64,000 nucleotides of DNA from WHSV01 sp050693935. Its GTDB lineage: Bacteria; Actinomycetota; CADDZG01; WHSQ01. Below are positions 1 through 6,568 of this stretch, piece after piece; position 1 is the first letter of the stretch, and each line of letters opens with the position of its first letter. Position numbers and translations under genes: made by a program. The notes beneath the pieces were generated by a model. The model was not told where the DNA came from. It made no database searches and saw nothing but the letters and a program-made list of their open reading frames with translations. The DNA lies in the NCBI GenBank assembly GCA_050693935.1, contig JBOGWU010000269.1, positions 5,375 to 69,374 of the forward strand. Direction: 5' to 3'.

Positions 1-2
1 CG

Positions 3-314
3 CACGTCAAGATCTGCTGGCGTGGAGAGTTCTCCTCTCCCAAAGAGATACGCATGCGGGTTCGCGATGCTCCCATTCACGACGTTGCAGACTTCTGGAC
101 TATGCGGCCCCGCTTCGGTTATGCCGCGGTCGCCGAGCTCCAGCACGAGTCGTGGATCGAGCCGTTCTGGGCGGGTCCGCGCACCTACGGTTACGAGTGG
201 GTGCTGCTCGAGAACGACAAGAAGCACAAGAGTTGGCTCGACCGCAAGGATCCGCCGCGCACCGGAGCCGAACTTGCCTCGCAGTTCGATGCCTGGAAGG
301 GCTCTCTCCCTTAG
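3..314 (+). CDS. C-terminal part of an unrecognised protein (5' truncated)
   Basis: An open frame enters from the left edge and ends at TAG 312-314, giving about 103 residues. The visible part is rich in Trp, His and charged residues and has no signal peptide or membrane segment. An internal ATG at 54 would give 86 residues, but the frame reads through from the edge, so the true start probably lies outside the window. I do not recognise the family. It converges on the redoxin gene, whose stop lies 2 nt away. Confidence 0.5.
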   Translation, partial: HVKICWRGEFSSPKEIRMRVRDAPIHDVADFWTMRPRFGYAAVAELQHESWIEPFWAGPRTYGYEWVLLENDKKHKSWLDRKDPPRTGAELASQFDAWKGSLP

Positions 315-315
315 G

Positions 316-864
316 TCACGTCACCTGCTTCAAGATCTGGTGCATGCCCTCGAGGCTGATCGGTCCGTCCACGATGGTGGCGATATCTCCGTCCGCGTCG
401 ATCACGATGGTGGAGGGCCGCAGGGGATCGTCGAACGCGGTCCACACCTCGGGGGCGTTGCCCATCACGTAAGGCACGTCGAACTCCTCGACGTAGGCCT
501 CGCCGTCTTCTATGGTGTCGTTATTGGAGACGCCGGCGAAGATCGCCTTTCCCTCGTACTCCTTGGCCAACTGGTTGAGGTCGGGCTGTTCGCCCTGGCA
601 AACCGGTCACCACGACTCCCAGAAGTTCAGGACGACTGGTGTGCCGCGCTGCTCCGCCAGGCTGAAGGATTCGCCCTGGAAGGTCTCAAACGAGAAGTCG
701 GGGGCCGGGACCCTGGTCTCCGAGCCCTTCTCGGAGCGAGTGGTTTCGGGAGCCGATCGCGGGTTGGTCTCGGTGGTCGCGTCGGCGCCTCCACAGGCGG
801 TCAGCACGACCACGGCAGTCGCGCACACAACCACCGGCCTGAATCCCGCGGGATTTCCCCTCAT
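316..864 (-). CDS. TlpA-like thioredoxin-fold lipoprotein with in-frame TGA (candidate selenoprotein)
   Basis: This is an exported thiol-disulfide oxidoreductase-like protein of 182 residues if the TGA at 609-607 is decoded. An N-terminal hydrophobic stretch ends in a lipobox (LTAC, Cys24), so it should be a membrane-anchored lipoprotein. The thioredoxin fold follows, with NFWESW, then TGA (residue 86), then PVCQGEQPDLNQ; a cis-Pro-type segment (RPSTIVID) sits near the C terminus. The same frame stays open for 96 codons after the TGA and keeps clear homology to the two ordinary paralogues here, which read WASWCVPC and WASWCKPC. The TGA therefore replaces the first Cys of CxxC, giving UPVC if read as selenocysteine. 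ATG 864 is preferred because GGAGG lies 9 nt upstream; ATG 873 would abut that GGAGG. A recent nonsense mutation or sequence error (TGC to TGA) is the alternative. Confidence 0.75.
573..606 (-). promoter_or_regulatory. Candidate bacterial SECIS-like stem-loop just after the in-frame TGA
   Basis: On the coding (minus) strand, downstream of TGA 609-607, an upper stem GGGC (595-592) pairs with GCCC (586-583) around the loop GAACA. A lower helix GGTT (604-601) pairs with AACC (576-573). The apical loop begins with G, 15 nt after the TGA. Bacterial SECIS elements are stem-loops shortly after UGA with a G among the first loop bases. The upper stem is short, and GC-rich DNA forms such hairpins by chance, so this is supporting evidence only. 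Confidence 0.4.
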
Positions 865-904
865 GCCGTCCATCCTCCATCAGTCTCCGACTTACGCAGG
901 TGGC

Positions 905-1552
905 TTAAATGGATGGCTCGGGAGCCGTGACCCGGATCAGGCCGGCCAGCTCGCGTCCCAGCGAGGCCGGGCCGTCGGGTGTCTCGACGGTAATGGGTCC
1001 CTCCATCGGCGCCAGGTCCTTGACGACCAGCTCGACCCCTGGACGCAGTCCGATCTGGTCCAGGTAGGGGAGCACGACTTCCTTGAGCTCGGAGATCTGA
1101 GAGACGACGCCTGCCTCGCCCGGGTCCAACTCGCTCAGTCTTCGCAGCACTCGCAGGTCGACGGGGCAGATGGGGTGCCCGTGCGGGCAGTAGTCCGGAT
1201 AGTCCAGCGCCTTGGCCAGGGCCTCCTCGACGCGGGCCGAAATGGCGTGTTCGATCTTGTGGGCCTCGCCGTGGACCTCGTGCCAGAACATCCCGAGCTT
1301 GTCGACCAGGAGACACTCGACCAGACGGTGGCGGCGAAGCATGGTGTGCGCGAGACGCCGCCCTTCGGGGGTGAGCAGGATGGCCCCGCCTCTCTCTCTG
1401 GTGAGGTAGCCCTCCGAGGCGAGACGCTTGAGCATCTCCGACGCCGAGGGCAGCGAGACCTCGAGGATGCGCGCGAGGACGGTCGCGGTGATCCGCTCGC
1501 CATCTTCTTCCAGGCGCTTGATCTCCTCGAGGTAGTCCTCGACGCCTCTCAT
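905..1552 (-). CDS. DtxR/MntR-family metal-dependent transcriptional repressor
   Basis: A 215-residue cytosolic DNA-binding regulator that senses divalent metal (Mn or Fe). Residues about 1-65 form the winged helix, about 66-140 the metal-binding dimerisation domain and about 145-215 an SH3-like FeoA domain, which short MntR proteins lack. The N-terminal GVEDYLEEI matches the MntR pattern with Asp and Glu ligands, and HRLVE supplies further ligands. In HGEAHKIEHAIS the position that is Cys in DtxR and Glu in MntR is His, so metal preference cannot be called. The gene lies upstream of the lipoprotein gene on the same strand (40 nt gap) and diverges from the M23 peptidase gene. Confidence 0.85.
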   Translation of the reverse strand: MRGVEDYLEEIKRLEEDGERITATVLARILEVSLPSASEMLKRLASEGYLTRERGGAILLTPEGRRLAHTMLRRHRLVECLLVDKLGMFWHEVHGEAHKIEHAISARVEEALAKALDYPDYCPHGHPICPVDLRVLRRLSELDPGEAGVVSQISELKEVVLPYLDQIGLRPGVELVVKDLAPMEGPITVETPDGPASLGRELAGLIRVTAPEPSI

Positions 1553-1715
1553 GACTACCAGTGTAGTGGGCCTGACCAGCAGTTTTGAAGCGGAGAGCCA
1601 ACCGGGGCGTGCTAGGTTGCAATGCAGAGATCGTTTCGCCGATCTCGGTTACACAAGGGCGCGGCCGGGCATATCTGTTGTCGCGGGAACACCGGTCGCC
1701 GGGAGGATTCGCTAC

Positions 1716-2804
1716 GTGAAGTTCGCGGGACATTTGCGCGCGGGCGCTCGTTCGAACCGACGGGCAAACGCGGTCCGGATTCTGGTTGCAGGCGCCTTGG
1801 TCGCGCTCGCTCTCGTACCGTCCTTCGGGGGCAGCGCCGCGGGACAGGAATCGCTCTCCGATCTGGAGAACGAGATGCAGCAGCTTCAGGCGGATCTCGA
1901 CGACTCCTCGGCGCGCATCGAACAGTTGCGTGGAAGGGAGTTCGACCTGCGCAAACGCATCGACGACGTCGAAGACCAGCGCGCCGTCCTCGTCGATCGC
2001 AACGAGGAGCTCACAGAAGATGTTGTCGAGCGCGCACGCGAGCTCTATGTCTCCGGAGGTACGGGAGTTGTCGAGGCTCTGTTCGCAGCCGAGGACTTCA
2101 GCGAGTTCAGCGACCGCGCGGAAATGCTCTCGCAGGTAACCCAGGACGATTCCCACATCTTCGTAGAGCTTCAGCGCAACACCGCCGAACTCGAGGACCT
2201 CGAAGGCCGGCTCGCCCAGGATCGCAAGGCGTTGGAGGAAACGCTCGTGGAGCTCGAGGACGAGAACGCGGAACTGCAGGACAAACTTGCCTCGGTGACC
2301 GATCAATACACCGACCTGAAGGAGAAGCTCAGGCAGGAGAGGTTGGCGGCTCGCACGGAGCCCACCGGCGGCGGCGGGCCCGCGCCCTCGACGTTGGTCC
2401 CTACTACCTCTACGACCGGCAAGACCTGTCCCGTCGCGGGACCGGTGTCGTTCGTTGATTCCTGGGGCGCTCCTCGGTCCGGGGGCCGCAGCCACGAGGG
2501 CACCGACATGATGGCCGCCTACGGCACTCCCGTGGTGGCCATCGTCTCAGGCTCGATCACCTACGCGGGATACGGCGGGAGTGCGGGGAACTGGCAGATC
2601 CTCAGCGGCAGCGACGGAAATGCCTACTGGTACATGCACAACCAGGAGAACCTCGTCAACGGCGGCGCGGTCGAGGCGGGACAGCAGATCGCCACGGTGG
2701 GCGACACCGGCAACGCCGCGGGCACCCCGCATCTGCACTTCGAGTACCACCCGGGCGGCGGGGGGCCGGTGAACCCCTACCCGCTGGTCGCCTCCATCTG
2801 CTAG
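1716..2804 (+). CDS. Secreted coiled-coil M23 (LytM-type) peptidase
   Basis: A 362-residue exported cell-wall protein. The GTG at 1716 has GGGAGG 9 nt upstream and opens on a basic N-region plus hydrophobic core (about residues 20-45), a signal peptide; longer in-frame starts lack this. A Glu/Leu-rich coiled coil covers about residues 45-210, followed by a Pro/Thr linker and the LytM domain (about 235-362). Zn-site motifs HEGTD and HLHFE are both present, so the peptidase may be active. Coiled coil plus M23 is the architecture of EnvC-like division factors and of peptidoglycan endopeptidases. It is transcribed divergently from the DtxR-type gene. Confidence 0.88.
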   Translation: MKFAGHLRAGARSNRRANAVRILVAGALVALALVPSFGGSAAGQESLSDLENEMQQLQADLDDSSARIEQLRGREFDLRKRIDDVEDQRAVLVDRNEELTEDVVERARELYVSGGTGVVEALFAAEDFSEFSDRAEMLSQVTQDDSHIFVELQRNTAELEDLEGRLAQDRKALEETLVELEDENAELQDKLASVTDQYTDLKEKLRQERLAARTEPTGGGGPAPSTLVPTTSTTGKTCPVAGPVSFVDSWGAPRSGGRSHEGTDMMAAYGTPVVAIVSGSITYAGYGGSAGNWQILSGSDGNAYWYMHNQENLVNGGAVEAGQQIATVGDTGNAAGTPHLHFEYHPGGGGPVNPYPLVASIC

Positions 2805-2815
2805 ACCTCCCCTAG

Positions 2816-3625
2816 ATGGATCCTCTCATCATCACCTGCGCCGGGGTCGGCGCCGAGGTGACTCGCGTTGAGCAGCCCAACCTCCCTCTCAGCGCGGCTG
2901 AGATCGCACGCGACGCGGCCGCGTGTCGTGAGGTTGGAGCGTCCATCTACCACCTGCACGTGCGCGACGACGAGGGCGACCCGACCATGGAGGTGACGAC
3001 CTTTCGGTCCGCGCTCGAGGCGATCCGAAAGGAGTCCGACATCATCGTGCAGTTCACTTCGGGGGGCGCGGTGACCGATTCCGAGGGCGCCCGCATCGCC
3101 CCCCTCCAGCTGCGGCCCGACATGGCCTCGCTAACGACCGGCACCGTGAACTTCGCGGACGAGGTGTTTTGGAACCCACCGGACCTGGTCCGGCGCTTCT
3201 ACGGTCGTATGCGCGAGCTCGGCATCACGCCGGAGTTCGAGATCTTCGAAGCAGGCATGATCGCGAACGCGGCGGGTCTGTACGAGGAATTCGGGGAGAG
3301 CCATCACCGCCACTATGACTTCGTCCTGGGGGTGCCCGGGGCGCTTCCTGCCTGGGACGACTCAGTCGCCTTCCTGAGCGGCCACCTCCCCCAGGGGGCG
3401 ACATGGAGCGCCACTGGGATCGGGCGCTGGCATCTGAGCGTGGCCGGGGCTGCCATCGCCGCGGGCGGGCATGTGCGGACCGGCTTCGAAGACGCCATCT
3501 ACTACGAACGGGGCCGCCTAGCCGAGTCAAACGCCCAGCTCATCGGGCGGGTCGCCGCTCTGGGGCGGGAGGCGGGGCGCGCTATCGCAACGCCGGAAAT
3601 CGCCCGCACCCTTCTGCGCCTATAG
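2816..3625 (+). CDS. BKACE family beta-keto acid cleavage enzyme
   Basis: A 269-residue TIM-barrel protein of the BKACE (DUF849) family, whose members condense a beta-keto acid with acetyl-CoA to give acetoacetate and a CoA ester; the first example is the lysine-degradation 3-keto-5-aminohexanoate cleavage enzyme. The family start (PLIITCAGVGAE) and the metal-site HLHVRD are visible, as are the FTSGG and PEFEIFEAGM segments. Length is normal. The substrate cannot be assigned because BKACE specificity varies and no lysine-fermentation genes lie nearby. It starts 11 nt after the M23 gene, so the two may be co-transcribed. Confidence 0.85.
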   Translation: MDPLIITCAGVGAEVTRVEQPNLPLSAAEIARDAAACREVGASIYHLHVRDDEGDPTMEVTTFRSALEAIRKESDIIVQFTSGGAVTDSEGARIAPLQLRPDMASLTTGTVNFADEVFWNPPDLVRRFYGRMRELGITPEFEIFEAGMIANAAGLYEEFGESHHRHYDFVLGVPGALPAWDDSVAFLSGHLPQGATWSATGIGRWHLSVAGAAIAAGGHVRTGFEDAIYYERGRLAESNAQLIGRVAALGREAGRAIATPEIARTLLRL

Positions 3626-3661
3626 GAGGTCCACTGAGCCTGGGTCGTATAACCTCCTGGC

Positions 3662-4207
3662 ATGGACGCAAGGAAGCGGCGACGCTACGAGGTGATCGCC
3701 GATCCCGCCTATGTGGAGAATCTCGAGGATCGCAGCCTCGAGGAGCTTCGCTCGCTCCGTGACGAATGCCGGGAGGTCGAGAACGAGCTCTCGTTCGAGC
3801 GCCGGTTATGCCACGCTCGCATCGACATCCTCCGAGCCGAGATGGAACGACGCACCGGAGAGCAGGACCAGGATCTGCTCTCTCGCCTGCCTGAGATTCT
3901 GGGGTCTGCTGAGCTCCGCGGAGGCGGGTCGGCCCTGCCCGATCGCGCACCCGACCTGTCCGTGCCTCGCAACGCCGATATTCCTAGGCGCCGGGTGGAA
4001 GAGATCGCCGGCGAGCAGACGATGGCCCGGTTAAGCGGGCTGCAGGTAAGCGAGATCAAAGTGATCATGAGCAATCTCGCCGAGCACGAACGAAACCTGT
4101 CCGCGCGCAGAAACAAGGTTCACGAGGCCATGGACGGTATCCAAGCGGAGATCGTTCGTCGCTACACTTCGGGCGAAGCCGATCCCACCGCCGCCCTCGG
4201 GGGCTAG
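3662..4207 (+). CDS. RsiG-like c-di-GMP-binding anti-sigma factor homologue
   Basis: A 181-residue, mainly helical, charged cytosolic protein without membrane segments. Two long helices (about 20-70 and 110-165) are joined by a Pro/Gly-rich linker. Each carries the spacing of the RsiG c-di-GMP motif E-x3-S-x2-R-x3-Q-x3-D, but with His in place of Gln: E40, S44, R47, H51, D55 and E143, S147, R150, H154, D158. In Streptomyces, RsiG bound to c-di-GMP sequesters the sporulation sigma factor WhiG. No sigma factor lies in this window, so the partner is unknown. A GGDEF/HD-GYP protein at 15961 could supply or remove the ligand. Confidence 0.75.
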   Translation: MDARKRRRYEVIADPAYVENLEDRSLEELRSLRDECREVENELSFERRLCHARIDILRAEMERRTGEQDQDLLSRLPEILGSAELRGGGSALPDRAPDLSVPRNADIPRRRVEEIAGEQTMARLSGLQVSEIKVIMSNLAEHERNLSARRNKVHEAMDGIQAEIVRRYTSGEADPTAALGG

Positions 4208-4233
4208 CTCCGAAGACCAGACGACTAGTTTGG

Positions 4234-5157
4234 TTAGTCGTCGCGGGAGTCGTTGCTGACGCTGACGTCGCTGTGGTCGCTGTCGCGGCCGTCGCGGCTG
4301 TCGTCATCCCGGCGATCGTCGTCGTCGTTGTCGCGATCGTCGTCGTTCTTGGGCTCCGGCGGCTTGGGCTGGTTGGCCTTCGGCTTGGAATCCTTGGAGT
4401 CCTCGGAGTCCTCGGAGTCCTTCGAGTCCTTGGAGTCCTTGGAGTCCTCGGAGTCCTTCGACGGCTTGGAGTCCTTCTTGCCGGTCTTGTCCTTGGGGGC
4501 CTTGCCCGGCTGGTTCACCGGGATGTCGTCCTTGACGTTCGTAGCCTGGCCCGGCTTGGCGTGGTCGTCGATGTCCCCAGGAGAGTCGGGCTCGGAGCCC
4601 CGGTCGTCGCCCTCGGAGTCTCCGGGACTCGTTGGTCCGTGCGGGGGCTGGACGTTCTTGGGGCCGTTGTTCGGGGGCAGCGGTTCGTGGCCGGGCTGTC
4701 CGGGCGCGTTCTGGTCGTTGTTGATGGTTGCCTGGGGCCCACCGTTGATGAGGGAGGGGCTGCCGGGGCCGCCGATGAAGCCGGGACCGACGCCGGTGCC
4801 GCCCTCGAAGGTTGGGTCGTCATCGCCTCCGGCGGGAGGTTCCACGGCCGCGACCAGCGGAGGCTCGCCGCCATCGAGGTCGTCGGAGGGGAGGGGACTG
4901 AGCAGATCGCCTGCGTCGGTGGACAGCGGCGAGCCTTCGGGCTCGGTCGCCGATGGGCTTCCCTCGGAGTCCTCCTCGAAGCCGGGAACTTGAACGGAAC
5001 CCTCGTTCGATCCGGGTGTCCGCGCCTCGAGCGGACGCGGCGCGCCTGCGTCGAAAGCGGAGTTCTGAAGGACGACCGAGAACAGCACGAGTGACCCCGC
5101 CGCAACCACGGCGAGGGCGGTGCCGACCACCGACGTCATACCGTTTCTGAACCGCAT
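4234..5157 (-). CDS. Secreted or anchored acidic low-complexity repeat protein
   Basis: A 307-residue protein from ATG 5157 (AAGGGG just upstream); ATG 5193 is also possible, but its GGGAGG touches the start codon. Residues about 1-35 form a signal or anchor helix. The rest is disordered: Pro/Gly/Ser-rich to about residue 200, then Lys-Asp-Ser/Glu-Asp-Ser repeats, then an Asp/Arg-rich tail (NDDDRDNDDDDRR). No enzymatic domain is visible. Such tails can act as extracellular spacers or cation-binding segments. The plus strand is also open here because of the 3-periodic repeats, but only the minus frame has a signal peptide. It converges on the RsiG-like gene. Confidence 0.6.
   Translation of the reverse strand: MRFRNGMTSVVGTALAVVAAGSLVLFSVVLQNSAFDAGAPRPLEARTPGSNEGSVQVPGFEEDSEGSPSATEPEGSPLSTDAGDLLSPLPSDDLDGGEPPLVAAVEPPAGGDDDPTFEGGTGVGPGFIGGPGSPSLINGGPQATINNDQNAPGQPGHEPLPPNNGPKNVQPPHGPTSPGDSEGDDRGSEPDSPGDIDDHAKPGQATNVKDDIPVNQPGKAPKDKTGKKDSKPSKDSEDSKDSKDSKDSEDSEDSKDSKPKANQPKPPEPKNDDDRDNDDDDRRDDDSRDGRDSDHSDVSVSNDSRDD
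4386..4475 (-). repeat. 9-bp tandem repeat encoding DSK/DSE units
   Basis: Ten consecutive 9-nt units of the type tggagtcct/cggagtcct, with one unit diverged (tcgacggct). On the minus strand they encode KDS/EDS triplets in the acidic tail of the secreted protein. Repeat-number variation by slippage would keep the reading frame. Confidence 0.85.
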
Positions 5158-5569
5158 TGACCCCTTCTTTTGCCGGGACTCTTGTCGTGGCATCCTCCCG
5201 CGGTTACCGGTCGGATGTTCGGCGACGGTGAGTCCTAGGTGCTTAGAGTAACCGATCCATTACAAAGCGTAACCAGGTTCCCGGCTCTTGAACGTCTTTT
5301 CGGCAGACTTGGCCGAGAACTTGACCATTTCTCCACTATTCGCCTCGGCCTTACAAGGGCCTCCGAACCAACCGGGCGATTAGTTTGCGAGCCGCGCAGG
5401 GCCAGAGCCTCGCCGGATGGGTGACTTTCGAGGCCTGCGATCGCCAGGATCCCCTGAAATCGAGCCGGCCCATCATGCGCCCCGCCGCCCAATGCTTGCA
5501 ACTGTTATGCAAAAGTGCTATATCTGTTAGCGAAACTCGCAAGCAGCCAACCGGTCCGCAGGAGGCGCC
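5158..5569. other. Non-coding intergenic region with a possible divergent promoter
   Basis: About 400 nt separate the acidic-repeat gene (minus) from the XRE regulator (plus). The composition is less GC-rich than the surroundings. Two GTAACC hexamers (near 5250-5275) lie on the side of the minus-strand gene. No convincing gene, tRNA or recognised riboswitch is seen. Short open frames here have no ribosome site or plausible protein composition. Confidence 0.5.
5496..5524 (+). promoter_or_regulatory. Putative promoter of the XRE regulator gene
   Basis: TTGCAA (5496-5501), a 17-nt spacer and TATATC (5519-5524) resemble a housekeeping -35/-10 pair and lie about 80 nt before the regulator gene in an AT-richer patch. 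Each hexamer matches consensus at only four of six positions. Confidence 0.4.
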
Positions 5570-5605
5570 ACGAGCAAAGACAAGATCGACCTGGCCGCCG
5601 GGCGC

Positions 5606-5977
5606 ATGAAGCTCGGCGAACTCGGTTCCTTCATTCGGGAGCAGCGGCGGGGAGCGCGACTGTCCTTGCGCAAGCTCTCGGATCTCGCAGGGATCTCGAA
5701 TCCCTATCTCTCACAGATCGAGCGGGGACTGAGGAAGCCGTCGGCGGAGATTCTCCAGGCGATCGCAAGGGCGCTCAGCATCTCCTCGGAGACGCTGTAC
5801 GTGCGAGCCGGGATCCTCGAGGAGAACCGCGATCACGACCTGGTCGCCGAGATACTCAAGGACACCAAATTGACCGAGAAGCAGAAGCAGAACCTGATCG
5901 ACACCTATCGCAACTACGTCGAGCTCAATCAGCCAGGCGGAGGCGAGCCGGTGGTCGACGCCCTGACAAACGAATAG
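5606..5977 (+). CDS. XRE-family helix-turn-helix regulator (Rv0474-like)
   Basis: A 123-residue protein with a Cro/CI-type helix-turn-helix at about residues 5-65 (LRKLSDLAGISNPYLSQIERG, then RKPSAEILQAIARAL) and a short helical C-terminal region. ATG 5606 is listed as the start, but a strong GGAGG at 5561-5565 stands in front of in-frame ACG 5570, which would add 12 residues (reading SKDKIDLAAGR after the start). The true start may be that ACG or in-frame CTG 5591. The next gene is HbhA-like; in mycobacteria an XRE gene also sits directly before hbhA, so this regulator may control it. Confidence 0.85.
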   Translation: MKLGELGSFIREQRRGARLSLRKLSDLAGISNPYLSQIERGLRKPSAEILQAIARALSISSETLYVRAGILEENRDHDLVAEILKDTKLTEKQKQNLIDTYRNYVELNQPGGGEPVVDALTNE

Positions 5978-6152
5978 GCCTGACGGGATCGCGGAGCGAC
6001 CCTCTTCACCCCCCAACCCGGCGTTGGGCGCCGACGGCTCTTGCGCCGACGGAGCCCGACGAGTCTCCGGATCCCGTCATCACTTGATCAAGATTCCTGG
6101 GCGATGCGCGACGGATCGCTCGGGATCATCAGCCGCCGAGGAGGTGACATCA

Positions 6153-6449
6153 ATGCCGAAGACACAAGAGCTCCTGTACGCCGTGGTCGGTGCCGGCGAC
6201 TTCGCAGTCGAGAAGGCGAAGAGTCTGGCCGACCGCGACACGACCGCTAAGGTCTACAACGACTTCGTCAAGCGGGGGCGCTCGCTCTCGACCAAGATCA
6301 AGAGCTCCGCTCCAACCAAGCAGGCGATCGCTCAGACCAAGACCGCGCGCTCCCAGGCCAAGGCCGCCGCGACCAGCGCGACCAAGGCAGTCCGAGCAAA
6401 CAGCAAGGCCGCGCGCTCTGCGGCGACCAAGTCCGCAAACGCAAGCTAA
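6153..6449 (+). CDS. HbhA-like Ala/Lys-rich surface or DNA-binding protein
   Basis: A 98-residue basic protein. The N-terminal about 45 residues form a helix (ELLYAVVGAGDFAVEKAK); the C-terminal half is Ala/Lys/Ser/Thr-rich, like the tails of heparin-binding haemagglutinin and histone H1-like proteins. Start ATG 6153 follows GAGGAGGTGA at a good spacing. It is about half the length of mycobacterial HbhA, so the adhesin role should not be assumed. Context (XRE gene upstream) matches the hbhA locus. A strong terminator follows. Confidence 0.65.
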   Translation: MPKTQELLYAVVGAGDFAVEKAKSLADRDTTAKVYNDFVKRGRSLSTKIKSSAPTKQAIAQTKTARSQAKAAATSATKAVRANSKAARSAATKSANAS

Positions 6450-6487
6450 GCGTTACAAACGCCAATAGCTGGATTCTGCATGTAAAT

Positions 6488-6515
6488 GGGCCCGCCTACA
6501 CGGCGGGCCCGTTTG
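6488..6515 (+). terminator. Intrinsic terminator after the HbhA-like gene
   Basis: GGGCCCGCC (6488-6496) and GGCGGGCCC (6502-6510) form a perfect 9-bp stem around a TACAC loop, followed by GTTTGCG. The U tract is short, as is common in GC-rich actinobacteria. Confidence 0.8.
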
Positions 6516-6568
6516 CGTAGGCCCTACAGGGGGAAGCGAAAGGGGACAAATCTGGTTAAGGAACTACT

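Noticed and set aside
607..609. TGA read as Cys or Trp by a reassigned genetic code
   Set aside because: TGA is used as the stop of many genes here (for example hemA, ccmF and ccmA), including ATGA overlaps, so genome-wide reassignment is not tenable.
861..2495. A 544-codon open frame on the minus strand overlapping the DtxR and M23 genes
   Set aside because: Low-complexity Arg/Gly/Ala-rich composition, no domain, and it lies across two well-supported genes in other frames.
4253..5094. Two long plus-strand frames opposite the acidic repeat gene
   Set aside because: They are open only because the 9-bp repeats are stop-free in all frames; neither has an export signal or ribosome site, while the minus frame has both.
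5158..5290. A c-di-AMP or other riboswitch leader before the acidic-repeat gene
   Set aside because: Envelope genes often have such leaders and the segment is moderately structured, but I could not match any riboswitch consensus.
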